From Brucella sp. 21LCYQ03 (GTDB taxonomy: Bacteria; Pseudomonadota; Alphaproteobacteria; Rhizobiales; Rhizobiaceae): a DNA stretch of 64,000 nucleotides. Positions 35,877-45,348 of the stretch are shown here, in pieces (the stretch's first letter is position 1; each line of letters begins with the position of its first letter). Location of the stretch: assembly GCF_023554105.1 (NCBI RefSeq), contig NZ_JAMJWE010000002.1:1-64000 (forward strand). Reading direction: 5' to 3'. Position numbers and translations under genes: made by a program. The notes below the pieces were generated by a model that was not told the DNA's origin, did not search any database, and worked only from the letters and a program-made list of their open reading frames with translations.

Positions 35877-37333
35877 AGATAAGGCGATCCGAGCCAGATA
35901 ATCCGGTCAATCAGCCGCTCATGGAATGGGCGGTTTTTCAGCCTTGTGAGATTGACTTCACGGCTGGTTTCAATTGCCTTGCCGATGCGTTCTTCCACCT
36001 GAAGTGCGACATCCCGATCCAGAATTTCAAGATCAATCTCAAAGTTCAGCCGAAGCGAACGCGCATCCAAATTAGATGAGCCGACATAAGACCATGCGCC
36101 GTCGATGGTCATCAGCTTCGAGTGGTTAAACGCTCCGCCAGCGCGCCAGATGCGGCAGCCGCCTTTGAGCAACTGATCAAACTGCGCACGCATGGCGCGA
36201 TCAACCAGCTTGAGATTGTTAACGCCCGGAATAACGACATCGACCGACACCCCGCGCCGCGCTGCTGTGACCAGCGCACTGATAAATTCACGGTCCGGCA
36301 GCAGATAAGGCGACATGATCAGAATATGCTCCTGAGCAATCGAAAAGGCGCCCATCATCATGCGGTGATTGGTTTCGATATTCTTGTCGGGGCCAGACCC
36401 AACAACGCGGATCAGCTTGCCAGTTCCCGGCGGGTCATTGGGTGCAACAATGCTCCACGCATCCCCCTTCAAAAGCTCTCCCGTTGCAAAGCGCCAGTCT
36501 TCAGACGCCACATGAAACAGATCGGCAACTGCCGGGCCTTCGATATGAAAATGCGTGTCGAAAGCTACGTCGTCACCCGCAATGGCCTTCACAAAAGCCC
36601 CGCGAATGTTCATGCCGCCAGTAAAGGCGAGCTTTCCATCAACGATCAGGATCTTGCGGTGCGTACGCAAATTGGCATAGGGCAAACGCAGACCCATGAT
36701 GATATTACCGTTGAAGACATCAACAATAATACCTTTTTCCTTCAACAAACCGACAATGCTCGGAATGGAATAACGAGCGCCCACAGCATCAACCAGCACG
36801 CGCACTTCAACGCCACGTTTAACCGCTGCTTCCAGAGCATCAGCAAATTTCTGACCGATCGCGTCTCGGTCAAAAATGTAGGTTTCGAGCATAATGCTGC
36901 GTTCGGCCTTAGCAATGGCTTCCAGCATTTGATCATAGGCTTCGTCGCCCGTTTGCAGCATTTGAATGTTATTGCCGCTGGTGAAATCATAAAGGCTGAC
37001 AGTGTCGCCGAGGATTTTCATCGCGCCAAACTGTCGGCCAAAAGCTTCACGCACTCGGTCATTGGTCGTGTCGAAATGAGACAGATGATAGAGCGCTATA
37101 TTGCCCGCATTGTCGCGTTGATGGCTCAGCGTATTGCGTCTGATCCGGTTGACACCAGCCAGACCATAAACCACAGCACCGACGATGGGTGAGAGCACAA
37201 TAACGCCAACCCAGCCGAGTGCTGTGCGAACTTCATCTTTGGTCATTGTAGCGTGAATGGCAGCTATTGCACCAAGAATGATCGACAGAACTGCGAGGAT
37301 ATGCGGCCAATAATGTGAAAGAATATCAAACAT
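35873..37333 (-). CDS. cls: cardiolipin synthase (phospholipase D family)
   Basis: Makes cardiolipin from phosphatidylglycerol in the inner membrane. 486 aa with two N-terminal membrane helices (ILAVLSIILGAIAAIHA and GWVGVIVLSPIVGAVVYG) and two HKD motifs: HRKILIVDG near residue 225 and HSKLMTIDG near 404, each followed by the usual GGMN or GSSN. Length normal. It is convergent with the EEP gene, with stop codons overlapping. Start at MFDILSHYWPH, the only good N-terminus. Confidence 0.94.
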   Translation of the reverse strand: MFDILSHYWPHILAVLSIILGAIAAIHATMTKDEVRTALGWVGVIVLSPIVGAVVYGLAGVNRIRRNTLSHQRDNAGNIALYHLSHFDTTNDRVREAFGRQFGAMKILGDTVSLYDFTSGNNIQMLQTGDEAYDQMLEAIAKAERSIMLETYIFDRDAIGQKFADALEAAVKRGVEVRVLVDAVGARYSIPSIVGLLKEKGIIVDVFNGNIIMGLRLPYANLRTHRKILIVDGKLAFTGGMNIRGAFVKAIAGDDVAFDTHFHIEGPAVADLFHVASEDWRFATGELLKGDAWSIVAPNDPPGTGKLIRVVGSGPDKNIETNHRMMMGAFSIAQEHILIMSPYLLPDREFISALVTAARRGVSVDVVIPGVNNLKLVDRAMRAQFDQLLKGGCRIWRAGGAFNHSKLMTIDGAWSYVGSSNLDARSLRLNFEIDLEILDRDVALQVEERIGKAIETSREVNLTRLKNRPFHERLIDRIIWLGSPYL

Positions 37334-37497
37334 AAACCGACCTTATCCTGAAACGCACTGCAACGGCCTAGAGATATAGTGGAAAGCCCAATCCGCCAAC
37401 ACTCATTTACCAAATAAACCAAACTTATAGAGTTCACTGGCCAAATCTGCGATCTACTTTATATTAGCTGTGGGACTTGCAATCAGAGGGACATCTC

Positions 37498-38058
37498 ATG
37501 GCGACAACGCAAAGTAATTTTAACCGTTCTAATCTTCCGACAGAAGTCACAACAAAATGGGGCTGGTTTGTCGCTCTTGGCGTGGCACTACTGATTCTGG
37601 GCGGCATTGCGTTCGGCAATCTCGTGCTTGCTACCGTGGTTTCGGTTTACTATGTCGGCATCATGATGCTGGTCGCAGGTATCATCGAAATCATCCACGC
37701 ATTCGGCGTAAAGACATGGGGCGGCTTCTTCTTCTGGCTGCTGAGCGGCCTGCTTTATGCCGCTGCGGGTATTGTTGCATTCACCAATCCGTTTCTCGCC
37801 GCCAGCGTATTCACTATCTTTCTGGCAGCAGCCCTAATTGGTGCTGGCATTTTCCGTATCTGGCTTGGTTTTCATTCAAAACCCGCAGCAGGCTGGGGCT
37901 GGATTGTTGCCGCAGGTGTTATCACCGCGCTCGCGGGCCTCGTCATCGCAATGCAGTGGCCAGTCAACAGCCTGTTCATTCTCGGCTTGTTCCTTGCCAT
38001 AGATCTGATCTTCCAAGGCTGGTCGTTCATTGCCTTCGGCCTTGGCATCAAGCGCTAA
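37498..38058 (+). CDS. HdeD-family membrane protein
   Basis: 186 aa with six hydrophobic helices in three pairs (GWFVALGVALLILGGIAFG; YVGIMMLVAGIIEIIHAF; FFFWLLSGLLYAAAGIVAF, and so on), the DUF308/HdeD pattern. HdeD in enterobacteria is an acid-stress membrane protein; function here unproved. ATG at 37498 has agaggg 7 nt upstream; the 7-residue upstream extension is not needed. Own terminator follows. Confidence 0.85.
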   Translation: MATTQSNFNRSNLPTEVTTKWGWFVALGVALLILGGIAFGNLVLATVVSVYYVGIMMLVAGIIEIIHAFGVKTWGGFFFWLLSGLLYAAAGIVAFTNPFLAASVFTIFLAAALIGAGIFRIWLGFHSKPAAGWGWIVAAGVITALAGLVIAMQWPVNSLFILGLFLAIDLIFQGWSFIAFGLGIKR

Positions 38059-38078
38059 TATAGCCTCTCAAACGACAC

Positions 38079-38106
38079 AAAGCGGCGTTCACACGCCGCT
38101 TTTTTC
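38079..38106 (+). terminator. rho-independent terminator of the HdeD-like gene
   Basis: 9-bp stem aaagcggcg/cgccgcttt with loop ttcaca, followed by a run of T. Confidence 0.88.
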
Positions 38107-38208
38107 ATTTCAACTCGACCTTTTGCCCAATGACTGCTAGATGCAGCGCAACATCTTCGCGGCGCGCGTTTTGCGCAGCCCATCCTTTCGCAATTACGAG
38201 TTTCTTTT

Positions 38209-39789
38209 ATGTCCGCTCAAGACCATCCAGTTTCAAAGCGCCGCACCTTCGCGATCATCGCGCACCCGGATGCCGGTAAAACCACACTCACCGAAAAGCT
38301 GCTGCTGTTCGGCGGCGCTATCCAGCTTGCCGGCGAAGTGAAGGCCAAGAAAGACCGCATCCAGACCCGTTCAGACTGGATGAACATCGAACGCGATCGC
38401 GGTATCTCGGTTGTCACCTCCGTGATGACGTTTGAGTATAAGGATTGCATCTTCAACCTGCTCGACACACCGGGCCACGAAGACTTTGCGGACGATACCT
38501 ATCGCACGCTGACAGCAGTGGATTCCGCCGTTATGGTCATCGACGCCGCAAAGGGTATCGAGCCACGGACGTTGAAGCTGTTTGAAGTCTGCCGAATGCG
38601 CGATATTCCAATCGTAACCTTCGTCAACAAGATGGACCGCGAAGCCCGCGACCCGCTCGAAATCCTTGATGAGATCGAAGAAAAGCTGGCGCTTGATACA
38701 GCACCAATCACATGGCCTATCGGCTCCGGCAAAAGCTTTGCCGGCACCTATGATCTGCGCAACAACACTGTGCGCCAGAAGGATTCCGAAGAAAAGCCAA
38801 CCAAAGTGAGCGGACCCGAAGAAGCAGCAAAGCTTCTGCCGGAAAACGAACGTCAGGCATGGATCGACAGTCTCGAACTGGCGCAGGGCGTTTGCCGCCC
38901 GTTCGATCTTGAATCCTTCCGCGAAGGACATATGACGCCGGTTTATTTCGGCTCGGCGCTGAAAAATTACGGCGTGCGCGATCTGATTGAAGCCTTCTGC
39001 GATTTCGGCCCAAGCCCACGCGATCAAAAGGCAGATGCCCGTATGGTTGGCGCTACCGAAGCCAAAATGACCGGCTTCGTGTTCAAGATTCAGGCCAATA
39101 TGGACCCGAACCATCGCGACCGTATTGCGTTTCTGCGCGTCTGCTCCGGCACGCTTTCACGCGGCATGAAGGCCAAGCTGGTTCGTACCGGCAAGCCGAT
39201 GAGCTTGTCTGCGCCGCAGTTCTTCTTTGCGCGTTCGCGTCAGATCGCTGACGAAGCTTTTGCAGGCGACGTCGTCGGCATCCCGAACCATGGCACATTG
39301 CGTATTGGTGATACGCTGACCGAGGGCGAAGACATTTTGTTCCGCGGCGTGCCAAACTTCGCGCCGGAAATCCTGCGCCGGGTACGCCTCGATGATGCGA
39401 TGAAGGCCAAGAAGCTGCGTGAAGCGCTTCAACAGATGGCAGAAGAAGGCGTCGTGCAGCTTTTCGTGCCCGATGATGGCTCTCCAGCGATTGTCGGCGT
39501 CGTCGGCGCTCTCCAGATCGACGTTTTGACCGAACGCCTGAAGATCGAATATTCATTGCCTGTCGGCTTTGAAATGTCGCGCTTCTCCGTTTGCCGTTGG
39601 ATCACGGCAGATGAACCAGCAGAGCTTGACCGCTTCATTGCTTCACACCGCGCCGATATTGCACATGATCTCGACAATGATCCGGTGTTTCTCGCGCAAA
39701 ACGGATTCTCGCTCAACTATGAAGCTGAGCGCTGGAAGGCAATCCGCTTTGCCGCGATCAAGGATTATCAGGTCCGCGAAAAGGCCTGA
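38209..39789 (+). CDS. prfC: peptide chain release factor 3
   Basis: GTPase that removes RF1 and RF2 from the ribosome after termination. 526 aa. G-domain motifs are AHPDAGKTTLTEKLLLFGG near residue 19, switch I RGISVVTSVM, DTPGHEDFADDTYR near 84 and NKMD near 140. Domain II and III follow, with FVPDDGSPAIVGVVG near 423. A normal single gene, followed by a palindromic repeat. Confidence 0.96.
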   Translation: MSAQDHPVSKRRTFAIIAHPDAGKTTLTEKLLLFGGAIQLAGEVKAKKDRIQTRSDWMNIERDRGISVVTSVMTFEYKDCIFNLLDTPGHEDFADDTYRTLTAVDSAVMVIDAAKGIEPRTLKLFEVCRMRDIPIVTFVNKMDREARDPLEILDEIEEKLALDTAPITWPIGSGKSFAGTYDLRNNTVRQKDSEEKPTKVSGPEEAAKLLPENERQAWIDSLELAQGVCRPFDLESFREGHMTPVYFGSALKNYGVRDLIEAFCDFGPSPRDQKADARMVGATEAKMTGFVFKIQANMDPNHRDRIAFLRVCSGTLSRGMKAKLVRTGKPMSLSAPQFFFARSRQIADEAFAGDVVGIPNHGTLRIGDTLTEGEDILFRGVPNFAPEILRRVRLDDAMKAKKLREALQQMAEEGVVQLFVPDDGSPAIVGVVGALQIDVLTERLKIEYSLPVGFEMSRFSVCRWITADEPAELDRFIASHRADIAHDLDNDPVFLAQNGFSLNYEAERWKAIRFAAIKDYQVREKA

Positions 39790-39790
39790 T

Positions 39791-39840
39791 AAAGCGTATC
39801 CCGAAAAGTGGGAACCGGTTTTCGGATAAGATACGCTTTA
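39791..39840. repeat. dispersed palindromic intergenic repeat, best copy
   Basis: Nested inverted repeat with outer arms aaagcgtatc/gatacgcttt and inner arms ccgaaaa/ttttcgg around gtgggaaccgg. It begins 2 nt after the prfC stop and lies between convergent genes, so it may act as a bidirectional terminator. Confidence 0.85.
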
Positions 39841-39860
39841 AAACAGAGATTTAGTGCTGA

Positions 39861-40736
39861 TTATCCCATCCGCAGATGCGTAAGCTTCTGCGGATGGCGG
39901 ATGAGATAAACCCCTCTGATAAGCCCATCCTGCACATCCAGAGCAACGACTTGCGGCAAGCCATCCGCCTCAAGGCTCATATGGCCGGGTAAGCCATCAA
40001 ACAGCGCAAAATGATTGATGGCAGGCACCAGCCCATCAGTCTTACGCGCAATACCGTCATAAAAGCGCATTATCTTTTCACGCCCATATATCGGGTTGAG
40101 CGCTGCATTGCGGATACCGCCACCGTCGGAATACATCACAGCATCTTCAGCCAGCAGACCTTTCAACGCCGTCATATCGCCGCTGCGCGACGCTTGAAAG
40201 AAAGCCTCGGCAATCGTGCGACCGCGATCCTCAGGCATCGAAAACCGCGACTTCTCCTGTCGAACATGGCTGCGTGCGCGGCTCGCCAGCTGACGACAGG
40301 CCACCGCATCGCGATCAAGCACACGCCCGACCTCCTCAAAGCCCATATAGAACACGTCATGCAAAAGAAATCCCGCCCGCTCAAGCGGCGACAGACGGTC
40401 GAGCGCCAGCATCAATGTCAAAGTGATATCGTCGCTGCGGTCCTCTTCATCCTCCACAAGCGGTTCAGGCAACCATGTGCCGGGATAGGTTTCGCGCCGC
40501 ACCCTTGCTGATTTCAGATGATCGAGCGCAAGACGGCTGACCACACGCGTGAGCCAGCCCTGCGGCTCACGGATGGTTGCACGATCCGCAGCACTCCAGC
40601 GCAGCCAAGCATCCTGCACAATGTCTTCGGCTTCGGCATGGGTGCCCACCATACGATAGGCAATGCGGATGAGCCGAGGCCGCAAAGCTTCGAACACACC
40701 CGCATCACTGATATTTGGCTCAAGCGGCAGCGGCAT
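39861..40736 (-). CDS. ECF41-type RNA polymerase sigma factor
   Basis: 291 aa: sigma region 2 (RLIRIAYRMVGTHAEAEDIVQDAWLRW, residues about 21-47), region 4 (LDRLSPLERAGFLLHDVFYMGFEEVGRVL) and a C-terminal SnoaL/NTF2-like domain. It carries the ECF41 hallmarks WLPEP (88-92) between regions 2 and 4, DGGG (204-207) and a late HPQKLTHL related to NPDKL. In this group the C-terminal domain controls activity without a classical anti-sigma factor. Start ATG 40736 overlaps the AhpD-like gene by 17 nt; a TTG at 40775 would lengthen it. Confidence 0.92.
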   Translation of the reverse strand: MPLPLEPNISDAGVFEALRPRLIRIAYRMVGTHAEAEDIVQDAWLRWSAADRATIREPQGWLTRVVSRLALDHLKSARVRRETYPGTWLPEPLVEDEEDRSDDITLTLMLALDRLSPLERAGFLLHDVFYMGFEEVGRVLDRDAVACRQLASRARSHVRQEKSRFSMPEDRGRTIAEAFFQASRSGDMTALKGLLAEDAVMYSDGGGIRNAALNPIYGREKIMRFYDGIARKTDGLVPAINHFALFDGLPGHMSLEADGLPQVVALDVQDGLIRGVYLIRHPQKLTHLRMG

Positions 40737-41181
40737 CGGTTTTGACCGGATGAACGAGACGCAAACCAACCGCAATGCGGTTCCAGGAATTGATGGTGGT
40801 GATAAGCATGGTCAGATTGACGATCTCTTCGTCGGAAAAATGCGCTTTCAAAGCATCGAAATCCTTATCCGGTGCACCAGTCTGGGCCACGAGTGTCAGC
40901 GCCTCGGTCCATCCAAGTGCCGCCCGCTCCCGCGCAGTATAAAGCGGTGATTCACGCCATGCAGCAACCAGATAGAGACGCTCTTCGGTTTCGCCAGCCT
41001 TCCGCGCATCAGCCGTATGCATATAGATACAATAAGCACAGCCATTGATCTGCGAAGCACGGATTTTCACCAACTCATAAAGACTATATTCAAGCCCGGA
41101 AGCGGCAACGCGCTTTTCCAGTTCCACCATTGCCTGCATGATCTGTGGTGCGAAAGTGTAAGTGGCAAGTCTTAGTTCCAT
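40720..41181 (-). CDS. carboxymuconolactone decarboxylase/AhpD-like protein, ECF41 partner
   Basis: 153 aa from the ATG at 41181 with aggaaaagag upstream (an extension to 41244 is unlikely). The AhpD core motif CAYCIYMHTADARKAG near residues 51-66 contains the CxxC and the following His used in peroxidatic relay. A helical bundle follows. Genes of the carboxymuconolactone, oxidoreductase or epimerase type are the standard neighbours of ECF41 sigma factors and are usually the regulated target. It likely has alkylhydroperoxidase-like activity. The sigma gene starts within its end. Confidence 0.9.
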   Translation of the reverse strand: MELRLATYTFAPQIMQAMVELEKRVAASGLEYSLYELVKIRASQINGCAYCIYMHTADARKAGETEERLYLVAAWRESPLYTARERAALGWTEALTLVAQTGAPDKDFDALKAHFSDEEIVNLTMLITTINSWNRIAVGLRLVHPVKTDAAAA

Positions 41182-41273
41182 GATCTCTTTTCCTTGATGT
41201 TGACCAATGTCTTGTCGTTCACCATCAGGACGAAATAGCTGCATGTGAATGTGACATGCCCCAGATAAAAAAT

Positions 41274-42644
41274 TCAGCTTTTTATTTCGAGAAGTGCTGA
41301 TGCAATTTTTTCTGCAAGCTTTTCAGCCACTTGCTCTTTGCTCATTTCCGGCCATTCCTCAATGCCAGCATGGCTCAGAACACGCACGCGGTTGCGATCG
41401 CCCCCCATCACATCGCCAGACACATCATTGGCAATAATCCAGTCGGCACCTTTCTTGTCGAGCTTGCGACCGGCATTGGCGAGAACGTCCTGCGTTTCCG
41501 CAGCAAAGCCCACCACAAGAGCGGGACGTTTTTCACTATGGCCCACGCCTGCCAGAATATCCGGGTTCTCGACCATGCTCAGCGTCGGAGCGCCCTCACC
41601 CGGCTGTTTCTTGATCTTCTGATCGGCTGCATTAGCCGTCCGCCAATCGGCAACAGCTGCAACCATCACAGCCGCATCAGCGGGAAGATGGCTTTCGACC
41701 GCCGCCTGCATTTCCCGCGCGGTTTCAACATGGGTGACGTTGACGCCCTGCGGATCAGCGATCGTGACAGGACCGGAGACCAGATGCACCGTGGCGCCCA
41801 GATGTGCTAGGGCCGCAGCGATGGCATGGCCCTGCTTGCCTGAGGAACGGTTGGCAATATAGCGCACCGGATCAATCGGCTCATGTGTCGGGCCGGATGT
41901 CATGACGATCACTTTACCTGCAAGCGGCCTTGCCTGTGGCGCAAGCAGGTTTTCAATTGCCGCGACAATTGCAAGCGGCTCACTCATGCGGCCTGTGCCC
42001 GCCTCTCCGCTTTCCGCCATCTCGCCCTTTTCAGGCCCAATGAAATGCACGCCATCCTTTTCCAATGTCAGTCGGTTGCGCCGGGTCGCGGCGTTGTCCC
42101 ACATGGCAGGGTTCATGGCAGGTGCAATCAGCAATGGCACCTTGCGTGCAAGAAGCACGGCACTCGCAAGATCGTCAGCAATTCCATTGGCCATTTTAGC
42201 CATAAGGCCAGCCGTTGCAGGTGCGACAACGATCAGATCAGCATCACGCGCAAGGCGGATATGGCCGACATCCTGTTCGTCTTCGCGCGAGAAAAGATCG
42301 GTAAATACGTGATCGGCAGCAACTGCACCAATCGTCAGAGGCGTCACGAATTGCTGAGCTGCCGCTGTCATCAGCGGACGCACATGCGCGCCGCGTTCAC
42401 GCAGACGGCGGATAAGATCCGGTGCTTTATAAGCAGCGATACCACCACTGATGATGAGAAGAATGCGCTTGCCCTTTAGTGAACCGAGAACTGATGGGGA
42501 AACTGTGGTTTGAGGCTTTGTCTCTTCCAGCCCGCCAAGAAGAAGCCGCGCTTCTTCTTCCATCGAGCGCCCGTTTTGAGCGGCTCTTACGCGAAGCCGC
42601 TCTTTGGCTGCGTCATCAAGGTTGCGGATAGTGATACTGGCCAT
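41274..42644 (-). CDS. coaBC: CoaBC with N-terminal ribbon-helix-helix extension
   Basis: Bifunctional phosphopantothenate-cysteine ligase and phosphopantothenoylcysteine decarboxylase of coenzyme A synthesis. From the ATG at 42644 the protein has 456 aa. Residues 1-40 (MASITIRNLDDAAKERLRVR onward, GRSMEEEARLLL) match a FitA-type ribbon-helix-helix antitoxin fold. The CoaC part starts near 55 (KRILLIISGGIAAYKAPD) with PAMNPAMWDN; the CoaB part has ANRSSGKQG and the Lys-rich KIKKQPGE. The extension seems genuine because the frame is continuous, but no ribosome binding site is obvious. Downstream of ubiB in one operon. Confidence 0.92.
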   Translation of the reverse strand: MASITIRNLDDAAKERLRVRAAQNGRSMEEEARLLLGGLEETKPQTTVSPSVLGSLKGKRILLIISGGIAAYKAPDLIRRLRERGAHVRPLMTAAAQQFVTPLTIGAVAADHVFTDLFSREDEQDVGHIRLARDADLIVVAPATAGLMAKMANGIADDLASAVLLARKVPLLIAPAMNPAMWDNAATRRNRLTLEKDGVHFIGPEKGEMAESGEAGTGRMSEPLAIVAAIENLLAPQARPLAGKVIVMTSGPTHEPIDPVRYIANRSSGKQGHAIAAALAHLGATVHLVSGPVTIADPQGVNVTHVETAREMQAAVESHLPADAAVMVAAVADWRTANAADQKIKKQPGEGAPTLSMVENPDILAGVGHSEKRPALVVGFAAETQDVLANAGRKLDKKGADWIIANDVSGDVMGGDRNRVRVLSHAGIEEWPEMSKEQVAEKLAEKIASALLEIKS

Positions 42645-42717
42645 TTGATTGCACCGGATGGTTTCTGGTGCAATCAATGAAATCACTCTTCTGTTGGATA
42701 ATCAACTAAATGTTGAA

Positions 42718-44301
42718 TTAAAGCTCAATATAGAGCTTAATTGCAATCGCAGCCAGTGAAATTGCAATCACTATCTGCGCAATGCGACCCCAACGCGTAT
42801 GACGTGCTTCTGCTCTGCCAATAGCTTCCGCTGTCTCTGCATCGAAATGCAAACCCTTGACAGCCATCGCGTCCATCGCAGCCGTAGCACGATCCATTCG
42901 CGCAACCATTTCAGGCGTTTTGCGAGCAAAATGTAGCAGCGCATAGGCACTGTCTTTTGCATCAAGCAACATGCCCTGCGGTCCGAGATTCTTACGAATC
43001 CAACCGCCGACAACAGGTTCTGCCGCTTTCCACATGTTGAAATGCGGATCGAGCGTGCGCGACACACCTTCAACCACCACCATCGTCTTCTGAAGCATCA
43101 GAAGCTCAGGCCGTGTTTCCATGTCGAACAACTCGGTCACTTCAAACAGAAGCGTGAGCAGCTTCGCCATAGAAATGGTTTCGGCTGGCTGACCGTGAAT
43201 AGGCTCGCCAATTGCGCGAATTGCCTGCGCAAAGCTCGCAACATCGTGGGTATGTGGTACATAGCCTGCTTCAAAATGCACTTCGGCCACGCGCAGATAA
43301 TCGCGTGTGATGAAGCCATAAAGAATTTCTGCGAGAAAGCGCCGCTGATCTTTATTCAGTCGTCCGGTAATGCCGAAATCGACGGCAACAATAACGCCCT
43401 GAGGATCAACGAACAAATTGCCCGGATGCATATCCGCATGGAAAAAGCCGTCGCGCAGCGTATGGCGCAGGAACGACTGGATCAGTGTTTCCGAAAGCTT
43501 TTTGAGATCAAAGCCTGCTGCTCTCAAGCCATCGATGTCCGACATTTTAATGCCGTCGATCCATTCAAGCGTTAAAACATCGCGCCCCGTGCGCTCCCAA
43601 TCCACGTTGGGAACGCGGAAGCCTTCATCGTCCTTAATGTTTTCCGCAATCTCGGACAGTGCAGCTGCTTCAAGCCGCAAATCCATCTCGATACGCGTGG
43701 TCTGATGCAGCGTTTCAACCATCTCGACCGGACGCAAGCGCCGCGTAAACGGTATATGCCGCTCCTGCATACGCGCAACCATGAAAAAACTTTCAAGATC
43801 ACGCGCAAAACGCTGGCGCACGCCGGGACGGATAACCTTGACCGCAACCTTATGCGGCGCGCCATCCTTCATCACATAAGCCGGATGAACCTGCGCCATG
43901 GATGCAGCTGCTATCGGCGCATCAAAACTCACATAGAGATCGTCAATCTTGCGGCCAAGAGAACTCTCGATTGCTGCAACAGCCTCTGCGTGCGGGAAGA
44001 AATCGAGCCTATCCTGCAAAAGCTCCAGATCAGCCGCGACATCCTTGCCGACAATATCGGGACGGGTAGCGAGAAACTGGCCCAATTTCACATAGGAAGG
44101 GCCAAGCTTGTTCATAGCCCGCGAAATACGCTCTGAGCGAGGTGCATCTTTCGCACGTTTGCGCGCAAGAAGCTTTGCAACCTTATGCCCAAAAGCAGGC
44201 AATCCCGCCGCATCATCAACCGGCAACGAACCAAGCACGCCTTCGCGCGCCATGATCCAGCCAGCACGCATCAATCTCAAAGCCGCAGAAATATCGCTCA
44301 T
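42718..44301 (-). CDS. ubiB: UbiB-family atypical kinase/ATPase for ubiquinone synthesis
   Basis: Membrane-anchored ADCK/ABC1-type protein needed for ubiquinone production. 527 aa from ATG 44301 (MSDISAALRLMRAGW), 7 nt after ubiE. Family signatures are the KxGQ motif KLGPSYVKLGQFLATRPD near residue 65, the Ala-rich loop AAASMAQVH, KVAVKVIRPG, HADMHPGN near 288 and AVDFGITG. A C-terminal hydrophobic helix (IVIAISLAAIAIKLYI) anchors it. An upstream start would overlap ubiE by 32 nt. Order ubiE-ubiB-coaBC is usual for this bacterial group. Confidence 0.95.
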   Translation of the reverse strand: MSDISAALRLMRAGWIMAREGVLGSLPVDDAAGLPAFGHKVAKLLARKRAKDAPRSERISRAMNKLGPSYVKLGQFLATRPDIVGKDVAADLELLQDRLDFFPHAEAVAAIESSLGRKIDDLYVSFDAPIAAASMAQVHPAYVMKDGAPHKVAVKVIRPGVRQRFARDLESFFMVARMQERHIPFTRRLRPVEMVETLHQTTRIEMDLRLEAAALSEIAENIKDDEGFRVPNVDWERTGRDVLTLEWIDGIKMSDIDGLRAAGFDLKKLSETLIQSFLRHTLRDGFFHADMHPGNLFVDPQGVIVAVDFGITGRLNKDQRRFLAEILYGFITRDYLRVAEVHFEAGYVPHTHDVASFAQAIRAIGEPIHGQPAETISMAKLLTLLFEVTELFDMETRPELLMLQKTMVVVEGVSRTLDPHFNMWKAAEPVVGGWIRKNLGPQGMLLDAKDSAYALLHFARKTPEMVARMDRATAAMDAMAVKGLHFDAETAEAIGRAEARHTRWGRIAQIVIAISLAAIAIKLYIEL

Positions 44302-44308
44302 ATTGATC

Positions 44309-45100
44309 TCAGAGCTTCCAGCCGGAATGAAGGGCTGCAATACCGCCGGTGAAATTGCGATAGCTCACACGCTCAAAACCCGCCTCGCGGATCATACGTG
44401 CAAAATCTTCCTGCTTGGGGAATTTGCGGATCGATTCCACCAGATAGCTATAGGAATCAGCGTCACCCGTAATCATCTTTCCGATCTGCGGGATCGCGTT
44501 AAACGACCACTGATCATAAATCTTATCAAGCAGCGGCATTTCGACTTCCGAAAACTCAAGGCACAGGAAACGACCACCGGGCTTTAACACGCGATAGGCT
44601 TCGGACAGCGCCTTGTCGATATGCGGCACGTTACGGATACCGAATGAAATCGTGTAAGCATCAAAGCTTGCATCTTCAAATGGCAGCTCTTCAGCACTGG
44701 CTTCAACAAATTCGAGATTGTCAGCCAAACCCTTCTTTATCGCACGCTCACGACCAACACCCAGCATCGAGCCGTTAATGTCGAGAATGGTGACATGCGC
44801 CTGACGATTCGAAGCTTCAACAATACGGAAAGCAATATCGCCCGTGCCACCAGCCACATCGAGCGACTTGAAGCCCGGACGCTTGGATGGTGCCAGCCAG
44901 CCAATCATCGCATCTTTCCAGACGCGATGCAGGCCACCCGACATGAGATCATTCATCACATCGTAACGCTTGGCGACTTTATGGAAAACGTCGTTGACCA
45001 GCCCCTGCTTTTCGCTTTCATCGACCGCTTTGAAGCCGAATGAATGCTCCATGCCACCTTGTGCGCCCACGCGGTCTGCATTGCCGTTGTGCTGGCTCAT
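44309..45100 (-). CDS. ubiE: ubiquinone/menaquinone biosynthesis C-methyltransferase
   Basis: SAM-dependent C-methylation of the quinone ring (demethylmenaquinol or DDMQH2). 263 aa; UbiE signatures [18 protein letters not shown] near residue 47, SAM loop [13 protein letters not shown] near 81, SFGIRNV near 152 and [11 protein letters not shown] near 173. The start gives an Asn/Gly-rich N-terminus ([16 protein letters not shown]), typical of alphaproteobacterial forms. First gene of a three-gene coenzyme operon. Confidence 0.96.
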   Translation of the reverse strand: MSQHNGNADRVGAQGGMEHSFGFKAVDESEKQGLVNDVFHKVAKRYDVMNDLMSGGLHRVWKDAMIGWLAPSKRPGFKSLDVAGGTGDIAFRIVEASNRQAHVTILDINGSMLGVGRERAIKKGLADNLEFVEASAEELPFEDASFDAYTISFGIRNVPHIDKALSEAYRVLKPGGRFLCLEFSEVEMPLLDKIYDQWSFNAIPQIGKMITGDADSYSYLVESIRKFPKQEDFARMIREAGFERVSYRNFTGGIAALHSGWKL

Positions 45101-45348
45101 AACTATCCTGCCGGTTCATGTGCGAAACGAAGCCGATCTCCGTTTTCCGTTTGCTTGATGCATATAAAGCTTGTACCGGACGATACAAGCACAGACCGCA
45201 AGCCGATACCCCTTTTGTGATCGCCACTTGCGCATCTGTGCAAAATGTTCGAAGAAATAGAAAACTGTGCGTGCGCGCCTGCCACGCGTTTTCTCCGGCT
45301 TAATTAGCCGTTACAGTCGATAAAGATAACAAGAAAAGTGGAAACAAC

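Noticed and set aside
36122-37192. 356-codon frame antisense to the cardiolipin synthase
   Set aside because: Shadow of a well-defined gene with two HKD motifs; no start signal or family.
41883-42479. 198-codon frame antisense to coaBC
   Set aside because: Shadow of a core gene; Cys/His-rich composition without a motif.
41274-42644. Toxin-antitoxin pair from the ribbon-helix-helix segment
   Set aside because: No PIN or other toxin frame is next to it and the domain is continuous with CoaBC.
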